DNA of 57,233 nucleotides. It comes from Spirochaetales bacterium (GTDB taxonomy: Bacteria; Spirochaetota; Spirochaetia; DSM-2461). The notes under the pieces were generated by a model that saw only the letters and a list, made by a program, of their open reading frames with translations, made no database searches and was not told where the DNA came from. Positions within the stretch are counted from its first letter, which is position 1; every line of letters starts with the position of its first letter. Below, piece by piece: positions 6,607-16,218 of the stretch. Both the position numbers and the translations under genes were made by a program. The stretch spans positions 1-57,233 of the forward strand of contig JAFGXR010000096.1 in the NCBI GenBank assembly GCA_016936555.1, in the 5' to 3' direction.

Positions 6607-7719
6607 ATGAAGATGAAGACAGGATTGATAGGCTGGAGAGGAATGGTCGGTTCCGTACTGATGGACCGGATGAAAGAGGAAAGGGATTTCGATCTGATCG
6701 ACCCCCTGTTCTTCTCCACATCCCAGGCAGGGCAGGCATCCCCTGATGTGGGTTATGATGTACCTGTTCTGGCCGACGCTTATGATCTGGATTCACTTAA
6801 AAATATGGATGCCGTTATCTCCTGCCAGGGCGGCGCCTACACGGAAAAGGTCTACCCGGAACTGCGCAGGGCGGGATGGAAGGGCTATTGGATCGATGCG
6901 GCGTCCACGCTCAGAATGGCTTCGGACAGCGAAATCATTCTAGATCCGGTCAATCTCGCGGTCCTCGAAGACGCTCTGGCCAAGGGTGTGAAAACCTACG
7001 CCGGAGGGAACTGCACGGTCAGCCTCATGCTCATGGGCCTCGGCGGCCTCTTTCAAAACGATGCGGTGGAATGGCTCACCTCCATGACCTATCAGTCCGC
7101 ATCGGGCGCCGGCGCCAGAAATATGCGGGAACTCCTTATCCAGATGAGAGAGCTGAGCGCCGCGGCGGGTGCCGATCTCGACAATCCCGCATCGGCGATC
7201 CTCGATATAGACAGAAGAATCACCGCCAGGCTGAACGACGGGGATTTCCCCATCGAGAACTTCGGGGCTCCTCTGGCGGGAAGCCTCATTCCCTGGATAG
7301 ATAAGGCCGTGGAAGACGGCCAGACGAAGGAGGAGTGGAAGGGTTATGCCGAAACCAATAAGATACTGAGAACAGAAACTCCCATAGATGTGGACGGAAT
7401 ATGCGTCCGCGTAGGCGCCATGCGCTGCCACAGCCAGGCCCTTACGATAAAACTCAAAAAAGATATCCCCCTCGGCGATATTGAGGATATGATCCAGAAC
7501 GGCACCGAATGGTCCGACCTGATCAACAACAACAAAGAGGATACCCTGGAATATCTCTCCCCCGCCGCTGTTTCCGGAACGCTCCGGGTGCCGGTTGGCA
7601 GGGTGCGGAAAATGCGCATGGGCGGTGAATATCTCTCGGCATTTACCGTGGGCGATCAGCTCCTCTGGGGAGCCGCGGAACCTCTGCGCAGAATGCTGAG
7701 AATAATCGTCGAACAGTAG
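6607..7719 (+). CDS. asd: Aspartate-semialdehyde dehydrogenase
   Basis: A 370-residue NADPH-dependent enzyme converting aspartyl phosphate to aspartate semialdehyde for lysine/diaminopimelate, threonine and methionine synthesis. [18 protein letters not shown] is the N-terminal nucleotide-binding loop with the GxxGMVGS pattern. The nucleophile is Cys136 in [28 protein letters not shown] and [13 protein letters not shown] supply substrate-binding Arg and the catalytic His. Length and motif spelling fit the Gram-negative-type family (about 370 residues) rather than the shorter Gram-positive-type form. It stands alone, 124 bases downstream of the divergently transcribed sulfatase. Confidence 0.95.
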   Translation: MKMKTGLIGWRGMVGSVLMDRMKEERDFDLIDPLFFSTSQAGQASPDVGYDVPVLADAYDLDSLKNMDAVISCQGGAYTEKVYPELRRAGWKGYWIDAASTLRMASDSEIILDPVNLAVLEDALAKGVKTYAGGNCTVSLMLMGLGGLFQNDAVEWLTSMTYQSASGAGARNMRELLIQMRELSAAAGADLDNPASAILDIDRRITARLNDGDFPIENFGAPLAGSLIPWIDKAVEDGQTKEEWKGYAETNKILRTETPIDVDGICVRVGAMRCHSQALTIKLKKDIPLGDIEDMIQNGTEWSDLINNNKEDTLEYLSPAAVSGTLRVPVGRVRKMRMGGEYLSAFTVGDQLLWGAAEPLRRMLRIIVEQ

Positions 7720-7737
7720 AGACATTGATTCAATTCT

Positions 7738-8928
7738 ATGGCTCTCCGGGCCGATTATAGACGTATGCGCCGCTTTGTAACGATCAGCCTTCTCCTCATC
7801 GTCTCTTTCAACCTTTCCGCCAATATGCGTGAGGATCTCGTCGATGCATTGAATAAGAAGATGTACCTGCGTATACGCTCCCTGCTCGATCAGGGAGCCG
7901 ATCTGGAGAAAAAAGATGATGCGGGCCGCTCCCCTCTTACGCTGATGGTGATAAGCGGAAATGTCGACATGGTCCGGCTCCTCATTCAGTACGGCTCCAA
8001 TATCAATTCCATCGATGACAGAGGTTATACGGCACTGCACTATGCCGTGGAAACAGGTCAGTACAATATTGCGGAAATTCTGATTCTCAAGGGAGCGGAA
8101 ACCAACTCCATAAACAACCAGGAAGAAACGCCTGTCTATCTCGCCCTGAAAAACAACGATATACAGATGACGGAGTTGCTGATCAGAAACGGCGGGGAAC
8201 TCGATTTCATTCCCCTGATAGCGCCGGTTATGGAAGATTATCTGAAGAGCCGGGTCTCCATAAGAAACAAACTGTACGGTCTCGATTTTCTCAACAGAAC
8301 GGAATTGATGGAAGCGGTTTTTGCAGGGGATTTCAGAAAGGCGGAGCTTCTTATCTACGATGGAGCCGATGTCAACGAGCAGAACGAAACGGGACTGACC
8401 GCCTTGATGATGTCCGCCGGACTGGGAGATATCTACACGACGAGACTGCTTCTGAAAAACGGAGCTGACCGGCACATACAGGATCAGGACGGATTGGAAG
8501 CTCTTTCCTACGCCATGCTGACGCCGGGATATCTGGTCGTGAAGGAACTGCTGGAGAACAGCGGGGCCATAGACCCCCATGCTCTATTCTATGCTCTTTT
8601 CGAAGGGAAAAAGGAGCATTTCTCCACTCTGCTGGCATTATCGGAAACAGCGGATGTTTTTGATGATTCAAACCGGAGCCTCCTCATGTACGCTTCCTAT
8701 CTGGGAGATTACTATGCCGTCAGAAGGATCATAGACAAAGGATCGGACCTGAATCTTTCCGACGGCAACGACAGAACCGCTCTGGCTTACTGCGTTCAGG
8801 GAATGAAAGAACCCCTGGAGGATTATTATCAGATAGCATCCGGCCTGGTCGAAAAGGGGGCGGAGAAGCGGGACCTCTCCAGTTCCGATCCGGAAATGGA
8901 AAAAGCCCTGAAAGGCTATCGTTTCTGA
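7738..8928 (+). CDS. Exported ankyrin-repeat protein
   Basis: A 396-residue protein made largely of ankyrin repeats, in two blocks (about residues 55-150 and 185-260) and some weaker copies to the C-terminus. Recognisable repeat cores include GRSPLTLMVISGNVDMVRLL, GYTALHYAVETGQYNIAEIL and GLTALMMSAGLGDIYTTRLL. A signal peptide (MRRFVTISLLLIVSFNLSA) begins at the second Met, at 7765, so the true start may be there; neither ATG has a clear ribosome binding site. Such repeats bind other proteins; the periplasmic partner is unknown. It starts 18 bases after asd and may be co-transcribed with it. Confidence 0.8.
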   Translation: MALRADYRRMRRFVTISLLLIVSFNLSANMREDLVDALNKKMYLRIRSLLDQGADLEKKDDAGRSPLTLMVISGNVDMVRLLIQYGSNINSIDDRGYTALHYAVETGQYNIAEILILKGAETNSINNQEETPVYLALKNNDIQMTELLIRNGGELDFIPLIAPVMEDYLKSRVSIRNKLYGLDFLNRTELMEAVFAGDFRKAELLIYDGADVNEQNETGLTALMMSAGLGDIYTTRLLLKNGADRHIQDQDGLEALSYAMLTPGYLVVKELLENSGAIDPHALFYALFEGKKEHFSTLLALSETADVFDDSNRSLLMYASYLGDYYAVRRIIDKGSDLNLSDGNDRTALAYCVQGMKEPLEDYYQIASGLVEKGAEKRDLSSSDPEMEKALKGYRF

Positions 8929-8945
8929 TTCCATTCATTTACAGT

Positions 8946-8974
8946 TTGACGGCTCAGGTAAACAGATTTATTAT
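8946..8974 (+). promoter_or_regulatory. Promoter of the first GPH symporter gene
   Basis: TTGACG at 8946-8951 and TATTAT at 8969-8974 with a 17-base spacer. The last base of the -10 is the first base of the palindromic operator that follows, so a bound repressor would block transcription start. Confidence 0.65.
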
Positions 8975-8990
8975 TACTTACCGTAAGTAA
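8974..8990 (+). promoter_or_regulatory. Palindromic operator, TetR-like
   Basis: TTACTTAC-C-GTAAGTAA is a perfect 17-base palindrome around a single central base, directly after the -10. A related 17-mer with an identical GTAAGTAA half (minus-strand reading TTACATTGTGTAAGTAA) sits in the same position before the second symporter unit at 56307-56323. Palindromes of this shape are common TetR-family sites; no TetR gene is in the window. Confidence 0.65.
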
Positions 8991-9015
8991 TTTAACAAAT
9001 CAAGGACAGTAAAAA

Positions 9016-10458
9016 ATGAGTAAAAGAGAAATCAGGCTGAGAAATATGATAGCCTACGGTGCCGGAGATATCTACGGAGGCGGGGCATTTATCATCATCG
9101 GAACCTACTTCATGCTGTTTCTGACAACCAATGTGGGTATCAATCCCGCCATGGCCGGCCTGATCGTCTCCCTGGGAAAGATCTGGGATGCCGTTACCGA
9201 TCCCATGATGGGAATCCTGTCGGACAAAACAAGAAGCCGCTTCGGACGGCGGAGAGTCTATTTCCTTCTGGGTATTGTTCCCATAACGCTGTCCTTCATC
9301 CTCCTCTGGCTCAATCCTCAGATCTCCGGCGAATCGGGACGGTTTCTCTACTACCTGCTGGCCTACATGTTCTTCAATACGGTTTTCACCATGGTGATGG
9401 TTCCCTATAACGCCCTGCCCGCCGAAATGGTCAGCGATTACAGATCGCGGTCTAAAATGATGGGGATCAGGATGCTCTTTTCTCAGGGAGGAACTCTGGT
9501 CAGCGCCGTTGTGCCGGGTATCATTTTTTCCTTTACGGGACGGAATGATCTGGGGTATTTCTACTTCGCCCTGATAATCGGAGTCTTTTACGCCACCCCC
9601 TGGCTGTTCACCTACTTCGGCACTTGGGAGCGTGAAGTGACCGAAGAGGAGAGAAGCCGTCAGGCAAAGAATCTGGGAGATGTCTTTCGCGAATTCTTTT
9701 CCACCTTCCGCAACAAATCCTTCCGGAGCCATATCGCCATGTACCTCTCGGCCTATGCCTCCATGGACATATTCATGGCTCTTCTCATGTACTATCTGCT
9801 CTTCCACCTGAAGTACAGCGGGAGCGAATCTCTCGTTCTGGGTACCGTTTTAATCGTGCAGATAATCGGTGTCATAATCGTTTCCCGCTCCTGCATAAAG
9901 AAGGGAAACGCCCCGGTTTACAGGCGTCATATAGCCATCTGCATGAGCGGCCTGGTCCTTCTCTCCCTGCTTCCCGAAGGCGTCCCGTTCTGGGCGATCC
10001 TGGCGGCGGGCGCCGTTTTTGCCCTTGGTATGGCCGGGGGCGTTTTCGTCCCCTACAACAACCTGGCCTTTGTCATCGATGCGGACACCATAATCAACGG
10101 GAGACGCCGGGAGGGCATCTATTCGGGCATGACAACATTTATCCGGAAAATAGCACAGGCTCTGGCGCTTCAGATCGTCGGGATCGGGCTGTCTCTGGCG
10201 GGGTTCGCCCGGGGGGCGGCGGAACAGAGCGCCTCGACGGTGAGCGGCATCCGGTTCATGTTCACTGTCCTTCCCCTCGCCCTTATGCTGACCGGGTTTA
10301 TTCTCTCGCGCAGTTTCCGCATCGATCCGGAGAATCACAGGCTGATGCTCAAAGAGATCGAATCCCGGGAGAAAGGTGAAGACTGCTCCGGTGATGCCGA
10401 GGTTGTAAGGGCCTGCGAGCTGGTTACGGGCTGTTCCTACGATACGCTCTGGAGCTGA
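9016..10458 (+). CDS. GPH-family (MelB-like) sugar:cation symporter
   Basis: A 480-residue inner-membrane transporter of the glycoside-pentoside-hexuronide:cation symporter family with about 12 membrane segments. The N-terminal pattern RNMIAYGAGDIYGGGAFIII, the conserved loop KIWDAVTDPMMGILSDKTRS followed by RFGRRRVYFL, and PYNALPAEM are family hallmarks. The middle loop with DTIINGRRREGIYSGMTTF marks the second half. The substrate is probably an oligosaccharide or uronide but cannot be read from sequence. AAGGAC precedes the ATG. A strong terminator follows. A second member of the same family is at 54430-55893, and both promoters carry related operators. Confidence 0.9.
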   Translation: MSKREIRLRNMIAYGAGDIYGGGAFIIIGTYFMLFLTTNVGINPAMAGLIVSLGKIWDAVTDPMMGILSDKTRSRFGRRRVYFLLGIVPITLSFILLWLNPQISGESGRFLYYLLAYMFFNTVFTMVMVPYNALPAEMVSDYRSRSKMMGIRMLFSQGGTLVSAVVPGIIFSFTGRNDLGYFYFALIIGVFYATPWLFTYFGTWEREVTEEERSRQAKNLGDVFREFFSTFRNKSFRSHIAMYLSAYASMDIFMALLMYYLLFHLKYSGSESLVLGTVLIVQIIGVIIVSRSCIKKGNAPVYRRHIAICMSGLVLLSLLPEGVPFWAILAAGAVFALGMAGGVFVPYNNLAFVIDADTIINGRRREGIYSGMTTFIRKIAQALALQIVGIGLSLAGFARGAAEQSASTVSGIRFMFTVLPLALMLTGFILSRSFRIDPENHRLMLKEIESREKGEDCSGDAEVVRACELVTGCSYDTLWS

Positions 10459-10487
10459 GGTTCATATTTCCCCTACTCCCTTTAAAT

Positions 10488-10518
10488 AAAAAAGCTCCCC
10501 TGTGCCGGGAGCTTTTTT
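10488..10518 (+). terminator. Rho-independent terminator after the GPH symporter
   Basis: AAAAAAGCTCCC / GGGAGCTTTTTT form a 12-bp stem with a 7-base loop, ending in six T. The A-rich 5' arm makes it potentially bidirectional. It separates the symporter gene from the ABC operon. Confidence 0.92.
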
Positions 10519-10611
10519 ATATCAAAATCACCATAGTTTTTAAATGATTCTCATATTTCGGGAAATCTGAAACCCTGTTTAAATGAATTATAAACAAAAT
10601 GGAGGAATCTA

Positions 10612-11915
10612 ATGAAGAAGTCAATTGTTCTGTTTCTGGCTGTTCTGCTGGCATTCCAGAGTCTTGTGTTCGCGACGGGACAACAGGAAGCGGCTGATGA
10701 TGACAGCCCCATCACTCTGGAATTCTGGACTCATGAGGACCCGAACAGGGATGCCATTGAGAACCGGTATGTCGAAGAATTCATGGCGGCCAATCCGGGC
10801 GTAACCATCAACAGGGTCACCCATTCGTCAAAGAAAATATTCGAACTGGTTCTCACCGCTTTCGCGGCCAATGCCGGTCCCGATATTTTCAACATGCAGA
10901 TCGAGCAGGCCTATTCCTATATCATCAATGAGCGTGTGGCTCCGGTCAATTACAAAGCCATAGGCTACAGCGGAGCTCAGGAAATGCTGGACCAGTACAT
11001 CGACGGATCCATGGACTCGGTCGTTTACGACGGAGAGGTTTACGGGATTCCGCTGGAACTGAACAACTGGGCCGTCTACATCAACAAGAGAGTCTTCGCC
11101 GATGCGGGTCTCGATGCGGAAAAAGATTACCCCAGGACCTGGGAGCAGATGGCCGATATTTCGGAAAAACTGGTTCTCAGGGACGGACAGATTATCACCC
11201 GCCGCGGATTCGATTTCCGGTATCCCTACTATCTGATTTCCATGGTTCCCATGGTTGAGCAGCTGGGAGGAAAACTGGTGAGCGATGACGGCAAAACCGC
11301 CATTATCAATGATAAGGCCTGGATAGAATTCCTCACGTTCATGCAGGAATGGGGTCCCAACGGGCGCAACCTCGGTTCCCCACCTACCCCAATGCCAGAA
11401 AACTCTTCGATATGGACAATAACGATATGGCCATGTGCCTCTCGGGCCTCTATCAGGAAGCCAGGATCAGAAGCGACAATCAGGAATTCTATGACAGCGG
11501 CGACTGGATGGTCATACCTTTCCCCACCTTCGAAAATGCTGTCAACGATGTATCCAACGCCTATTACGGCCAGTACTACATGGTCAACGCCCAGAACAGC
11601 GACCGGGAAATCGATATGGCCTGGAAGTTTACAAAATACATGATGGACCATGATGAAGAGTACCTTAAAGAGGTCAACATAACACCTCCCACCAAAAAGC
11701 TCATGGAATCGGAGACATTCAAAAACATGCCCTATTCCGATGTGTTCGTAAACGATCTGGCCCGCGCCAATGTGGTTTACACGGCGGAAAACGGAGCCAA
11801 GATGGAAGAGCTTGTAAAAGAAGCTGTTGAATCGGTCATGCTTTCAGGGATCTCTCCTGTTCAGGCTCATGCCACACTGAAGGCCAAAGCCCAGGAACTG
11901 CTCAACGAAATGTAA
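10612..11915 (+). pseudogene. Sugar ABC transporter substrate-binding protein, frameshifted
   Basis: Family 1 (MalE-like) solute-binding protein of about 434 residues once the frame is corrected. A signal peptide (MKKSIVLFLAVLLAFQSLVF) starts 6 bases after GGAGG. ITLEFWTHEDPNRDAIENRY, AANAGPDIFNM and YGIPLELNNWAVYINKRVF are typical of the fold. At CCCC (11378-11381) the frame is lost: the first frame runs into unrelated sequence, while FPTYPNARKLFDMDNNDMAM and the rest of the family C-terminus continue one frame over to TAA at 11913-11915. Adding one C gives GSPTYPNARKLF. The codons on both sides look well maintained, so the change is either very recent or a sequencing error. Confidence 0.85.
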
Positions 11916-11920
11916 TCAGA

Positions 11921-11947
11921 AAGGGGCTGCAGCTGCTGCAGCCCCTT
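11921..11947 (+). promoter_or_regulatory. Perfect intercistronic hairpin after the binding-protein gene
   Basis: AAGGGGCTGCAG and CTGCAGCCCCTT form a perfect 12-bp stem with a CTG loop, five bases after the stop codon and without a T-run. Hairpins in this position in sugar ABC operons commonly stabilise the upstream message or reduce read-through, giving more binding protein than permease. The permease gene starts 20 bases later with its own AGGAG. Confidence 0.8.
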
Positions 11948-11967
11948 CTACCGCAGGAGATATTTTT

Positions 11968-12879
11968 ATGGCAAAAACCATCCATAAAGGAATTATAGAC
12001 CGGAAACTGGCCCGATGGGGACTGATTTTCGTGGCACCCTCTATCGCTTTCTTTTCACTTTTCAGCTTTTATCCCATTTCCATGGCCTTCTACACGAGCC
12101 TCTTTAAAAAGAATCTGCTCTCCTTGAAAAAACCCGACTTCGTCGGTCTGGCCAACTACAAATACCTGTTCGCCTCGTCGGATTTCTGGAATTCCGTCGA
12201 AGCCACATTCATTTTCGCACTGGGAACCTTTCTCCCTCTGCTGATCCTCAGCCTTATGCTGGCTGCCTTTATTATGAATATTCCAAAAGCGCGACGCTTT
12301 TTTCAAATGGCATATTATACGCCCGCCGTTATATCTTCAGTCGTTTCGGCTGCCATATGGCTGCTGATTTTCGATCCCCGGGGCCTGGGGAACCAATGGG
12401 TCAACATGATCATGAACACGCCGGGCATCGATCACCGGTGGCTGGCGGACAGCGTCATGGTCAGGGTTTCCACCATGATGGTCTATTTCTGGAAGTACAT
12501 AGGCTATTTCGTAATCATTTTCATTTCCGGTCTGGCCAATATTCCTCCGTCGCTCTATGAAGCGGCGGAAATCGACGGCGCCACAGGCTGGAAAGCTTTC
12601 TGGAGAATTACGTTTCCTCTGCTCAGGCCGACTGTCGTTCTGGTTTCCATTATGAGCATGCTCCAGTGCCTCAAGACCTTCTCTACCCAGTATCTTTTTA
12701 CCCAGTCCGGAGCGCCCCAGGCACCGATCAACGTCATAACCCTGAACATCTACAATACGGGAATCCGCGATTTCCGGATCGGCCGGGCCAGCGCCATGAG
12801 CATTATCCTCTTCGCCATAATGCTGTTCTTCACCTGGCTGCAATTCAGGACATCCCGTTCCGATGACGTAACGTATTAA
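11968..12879 (+). CDS. Sugar ABC transporter permease (MalF/UgpA type)
   Basis: A 303-residue inner-membrane permease with six predicted membrane segments. The cytoplasmic loop PPSLYEAAEIDGATGWKAFW followed by RITFPLLRPT is the EAA motif that contacts the ATPase. The start has GCAGGAG upstream. It is the first of two permeases, 13 bases before the second. The binding protein gene precedes it; an ATPase gene is not in the operon, so a shared MsiK/UgpC-type ATPase encoded elsewhere is likely. Its terminal sequence is intact. The convergent nagA and YesM/YesN genes suggest an amino-sugar or other glycan substrate, which is inference. Confidence 0.92.
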   Translation: MAKTIHKGIIDRKLARWGLIFVAPSIAFFSLFSFYPISMAFYTSLFKKNLLSLKKPDFVGLANYKYLFASSDFWNSVEATFIFALGTFLPLLILSLMLAAFIMNIPKARRFFQMAYYTPAVISSVVSAAIWLLIFDPRGLGNQWVNMIMNTPGIDHRWLADSVMVRVSTMMVYFWKYIGYFVIIFISGLANIPPSLYEAAEIDGATGWKAFWRITFPLLRPTVVLVSIMSMLQCLKTFSTQYLFTQSGAPQAPINVITLNIYNTGIRDFRIGRASAMSIILFAIMLFFTWLQFRTSRSDDVTY

Positions 12880-12892
12880 GGAGATTCCCTTT

Positions 12893-13747
12893 ATGAATTA
12901 TCAGACAAGCATCCGCGAAAAAACAGGCACAATTCTGATATACGCCATACTGCTGCTTTTTGTAATATTCACCATTGCGCCGCTGCTTTTCATGGCCACA
13001 GCCTCTTTCATGCCTTCCAGGGAAATCGTAAAAATGCCCTACAAATGGATTCCCGAAACCCTGCACTGGCCCAATTTTTTCAAGGCCATAGCCGGGAACG
13101 ACGGCCGCTACAGCTTTCCCCGGAACATACTCAATTCCCTTATCGTAGCGGGTACTGTGACCGTGACCACGGTTCTCCTGGCCTGCATGACCGGTTACGG
13201 CCTGGCTAAATTCCGCTTCAGGGGCAGAACCGTCATATTCATGATGATCATGGCGACCATGATGATTCCCTTCGAGGCCATCATGATCCCCCTCTACCTC
13301 GTAACCACGAAAATGGGGCTGCAGAACAGCTACGGAGGTTTGATCATCCCCTTTATGGTCAACGCCTTCGGCGTGTTTATGATGCGCCAGTACCTGATTA
13401 CCTTCCCCGACGAGTTTATCGAAGCGGCGCGGATCGACGGGATGGGGGAAATGCGGATTTTCTGGTCCATTATCTTCCCCAACAGCGGACCGACCATAGC
13501 CACGCTTTCCATTCTGGCTTTCCGGGCCCAGTGGGACAATCTGCTCTGGCCCCTGCTAGTGGTCCAGTCGGAGAAAATGAAGACGATTCCCCTCTATATC
13601 GTGAAATTCACCACGGAGAAACACAGCGACGAAGGAGCCATGATGGCTGTGGCGCTGCTGGCCAGCATTCCCATGTTCATCCTCTTCTTCGCCCTGTCGG
13701 AATATTTCATCGGAGGATCGGCGGTCTATTCTTCCCGGAAGGGTTGA
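12893..13747 (+). CDS. Sugar ABC transporter permease (MalG/UgpE type)
   Basis: A 284-residue permease with six membrane segments, beginning with GTILIYAILLLFVIFTIAPL after a short cytoplasmic start. The EAA loop reads FPDEFIEAARIDGMGEMRIF with the usual Gly seven residues after the EAA core. It completes the two-permease channel with the preceding gene; AAGGAG lies 8 bases before its ATG. The stop is only 6 bases from the end of the convergent response regulator gene, and no terminator fits between them, so opposing transcripts probably overlap. Confidence 0.92.
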   Translation: MNYQTSIREKTGTILIYAILLLFVIFTIAPLLFMATASFMPSREIVKMPYKWIPETLHWPNFFKAIAGNDGRYSFPRNILNSLIVAGTVTVTTVLLACMTGYGLAKFRFRGRTVIFMMIMATMMIPFEAIMIPLYLVTTKMGLQNSYGGLIIPFMVNAFGVFMMRQYLITFPDEFIEAARIDGMGEMRIFWSIIFPNSGPTIATLSILAFRAQWDNLLWPLLVVQSEKMKTIPLYIVKFTTEKHSDEGAMMAVALLASIPMFILFFALSEYFIGGSAVYSSRKG

Positions 13748-13753
13748 TCCCTT

Positions 13754-14509
13754 TCACGGCTCTTCCGGCCTGTACCCCTTCTGGTACTCGCTGGGAGACA
13801 TGCCGGCATATTTCCTGAACTCGCTGCCGAAATAGCTCATATCGCGGAATCCCGTTTCCCGGGCGATTTCGTTAATTCTCCGGTTTCTGTCCTGCATCAA
13901 TTCCAGCGCTTTTTTCAACCGGTAATGTCTCAGGTACACCTGGAAGGAGGAACCTGTTCTCTCTTTGAAAAGACGGGAGAGATAACTCTCTGATATGCCG
14001 CAATAGTCCGCCGCATCGACGAGGGAAATCTGACGGGGATAATTTGCTTCGATAAATTCCACAGCCTGCCTGGTATAATAATCCTGCTTATCCCCTTCCG
14101 GCTGGCCGATATACTCGCGGAACGACTGGATATCCCGGCGGCTGGTGATCAGTTTTTCCGAGATACGGCCCAGGGCGTCATAGAACTCCTTATCATCGAC
14201 AGGTTTGAGTATGTAATCCTTCACTCCCAGCTTTATGGCGCTCCTGGCGTATTCGAAATCGCTGTGTCCGGTCAGAATCAGGGCCGCGGGCGGATTGATA
14301 TTTTTCAGCATTTCAATCCCGCTCAGACCGGGCATCCGTATATCCGTAACGACTATGTCGGGCTGCAGCCGGTGAAACAGATCCTCTCCCTCCAGGCCGT
14401 TGGAAGCCGCTCCCACGACCTCACAGGAAAACCGGTCCCAGGGGGTGGTCAGGCAGATTTCATCGCGGATAAGCTTTTCATCCTCCACGACCAGAACTTT
14501 CAGTTTCAT
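13754..14509 (-). CDS. YesN-type response regulator with AraC DNA-binding domain
   Basis: A 251-residue cytosolic regulator. The receiver domain (residues 1-120) has the acidic pair in VVEDEK, the phosphoacceptor Asp56 in VVTDIRMPG and the Lys in DYILKPVDD. The C-terminus (about 145-248) has two AraC helix-turn-helix units: ISLVDAADYCGISESYLSRL and INEIARETGFRDMSYFGSEF. The family normally turns on carbohydrate uptake genes when phosphorylated by a YesM kinase; the kinase gene overlaps its start by four bases (ATGA). The nearest candidate target is the convergent ABC operon ending 6 bases away. The protein is shorter than many YesN members, which have a longer linker. Confidence 0.92.
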   Translation of the reverse strand: MKLKVLVVEDEKLIRDEICLTTPWDRFSCEVVGAASNGLEGEDLFHRLQPDIVVTDIRMPGLSGIEMLKNINPPAALILTGHSDFEYARSAIKLGVKDYILKPVDDKEFYDALGRISEKLITSRRDIQSFREYIGQPEGDKQDYYTRQAVEFIEANYPRQISLVDAADYCGISESYLSRLFKERTGSSFQVYLRHYRLKKALELMQDRNRRINEIARETGFRDMSYFGSEFRKYAGMSPSEYQKGYRPEEP

Positions 14510-16218
14510 AAATCACCTCCCGGGTCTGAATCGAAATAAATGGTTACCACGGAAAAATCACCTTCCCTTTTAAACGAAAGCCCGCCCTTTTCGCCGTAAT
14601 AGAGTTTCAACCGGTTTCTGATATTTTTGAGCCCGACTCCCCCGTTCCCCCCGAGGGCTTTATTCCAGAGCTCTTCGGTTAATTTTCCTCCGTTGTCGCT
14701 GACGGTAATACGGAGCGGTTCATCAAAGGCATCAATAAGGATTTTCTTTTCTCCGGTCAGGGTCTCGAGGCCGTGAACGACAGAATTTTCCACTATGGGC
14801 TGAATGATCAGCCGGGGAAGGCAGAGAGACCTGAATGAATCCTTTACAAGGAACTCCCAGTTGAATGACTCTCCGTACCGTATTTTCTGAATGGAGAGGT
14901 AAGCTTCCACCAGCTTGAGGCTCTCTCCTACAGTCGTAAACTCCTCTTCCGAATCGATGGAATCCCTCAGGAGTTTTCCCAGCTGGGTCACGATGGTGGT
15001 GATCTCTTCGATCCCTTTCAGTTTCGAAATGGCTTTGACCGTATTGAGCGTGTTGTAGAGAAAATGGGGATTGATCTGCGACTGAAGGGCTTTTCTCTCC
15101 GCCGTTCTCAGCTCCTTCTCCCGTGCGACCCGGGACTCGAGAAGCGATCCGATCTGGGCGCTCATGCTGTTGAAACCGTGAAAGAGAATCTCGAATTCAT
15201 CTTCCCGGAACTCTCCGATCTGAACGGCGAAATTCCCCGACTCCATCTCTTTCATAGCTCCGACCAGCACCGTCACAGGGTGAGTGATATTCCGGGCCAG
15301 GGCATAGGCCATAAAGGAGGAGAGAAGCAGACCGATGAATGAAATAACAAAGATCATTCTGGTCAGCAGGGAAAGATTGGCAGCGACAGTCCCCATAGTC
15401 AGCGTCGCCGCCAGAGTCAGCTCTTCCGGATAGAGGGGCGCATAGGCTATCAGTTGATTATCCTTTTTTATTATTCCTCTTTCTCCGGGAACGCTGTTCC
15501 ACCCCAAACGGGCGAAATTGCCGAATTCCCCTTCCCTGTAGAGGCTGACGAATTTGTAATCTTCATTATCTATCAGATAGATATTATTGAAAAACCCGGC
15601 GTTGATATCTTCCAGGGCTTCGATCAGGGGAACCAGATTCAAATCGGCAATAAGGAATCCCGATTGACCGGATTCATCATCCATGACCCGGAACAGTGAG
15701 AGCCCGACCCTGTCTCCTTTCGGATTGATAAAGCTGTCGACGACGGGAAAGTTATCCCTGTCACCCTTGAGCTTTAAGTAGGTTGTCAGCGATTGTTCGA
15801 TCTCCCGGGGATTATATCGGGAAGGCAGGACATGTGTAGAAAAGATCCTGCCGCCGTCAGAGGTTAGAAAATGGATGGAGACATCGTCTATTTTTCCGGA
15901 AAGGTTTCTGTAAAGCCCCTGATAGAGAAGGGAGAGTTCCTCTTCATCGGGATAATCGCGGTCGAAAAGAGCGGAGAGAATTTTATCGTTCCTGGACAGG
16001 CGGAGAACCGCTTCCCTGTTCGAGGAGATGATCCTGTTCATTTCATCAACCAGAAGCTCCATCCGCCCTTCCGATTGAGAACTGTATGTATCATCGATGA
16101 GCCGGGAAGAGAAAAGGACTGTGAAAATTCCCAGAAGAAGAACCTGAATAAGTCCCGTAATCAGCAGGGAGAGAAATATATGGACTTGAAATCTTCTGGA
16201 GAAAAAAGAGGAAAGCAT
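14506..16218 (-). CDS. YesM-type sensor histidine kinase
   Basis: A 570-residue membrane kinase. A first membrane segment (about 10-35), a Cache-like extracellular domain (about 36-275), a second segment (about 280-305) and a HAMP domain starting ARNITHPVTVLVGAMKEMES lead into the His-kinase domain. The phosphoacceptor motif is ALQSQINPHFLYNTLNTVKA. The ATP-binding domain shows ENSVVHGLE, VSDNGGKL and GGVGLKNIRNRLKLYYG. The kinase would sense an extracellular, probably sugar-derived signal and phosphorylate the regulator encoded next. Its ATG overlaps the nagA stop by one base, so nagA, kinase and regulator form one operon. Confidence 0.93.
   Translation of the reverse strand: MLSSFFSRRFQVHIFLSLLITGLIQVLLLGIFTVLFSSRLIDDTYSSQSEGRMELLVDEMNRIISSNREAVLRLSRNDKILSALFDRDYPDEEELSLLYQGLYRNLSGKIDDVSIHFLTSDGGRIFSTHVLPSRYNPREIEQSLTTYLKLKGDRDNFPVVDSFINPKGDRVGLSLFRVMDDESGQSGFLIADLNLVPLIEALEDINAGFFNNIYLIDNEDYKFVSLYREGEFGNFARLGWNSVPGERGIIKKDNQLIAYAPLYPEELTLAATLTMGTVAANLSLLTRMIFVISFIGLLLSSFMAYALARNITHPVTVLVGAMKEMESGNFAVQIGEFREDEFEILFHGFNSMSAQIGSLLESRVAREKELRTAERKALQSQINPHFLYNTLNTVKAISKLKGIEEITTIVTQLGKLLRDSIDSEEEFTTVGESLKLVEAYLSIQKIRYGESFNWEFLVKDSFRSLCLPRLIIQPIVENSVVHGLETLTGEKKILIDAFDEPLRITVSDNGGKLTEELWNKALGGNGGVGLKNIRNRLKLYYGEKGGLSFKREGDFSVVTIYFDSDPGGDL

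Noticed and set aside
6940-8580. 546-codon open frame on the minus strand
   Set aside because: It is antisense to asd and the ankyrin gene, both clearly coding; the length is a by-product of GC-rich third positions.
11378-11381. Programmed frameshift in the sugar-binding protein gene
   Set aside because: There is no slippery heptamer with a downstream structure, and such regulation is unknown in this family; error or mutation is simpler.
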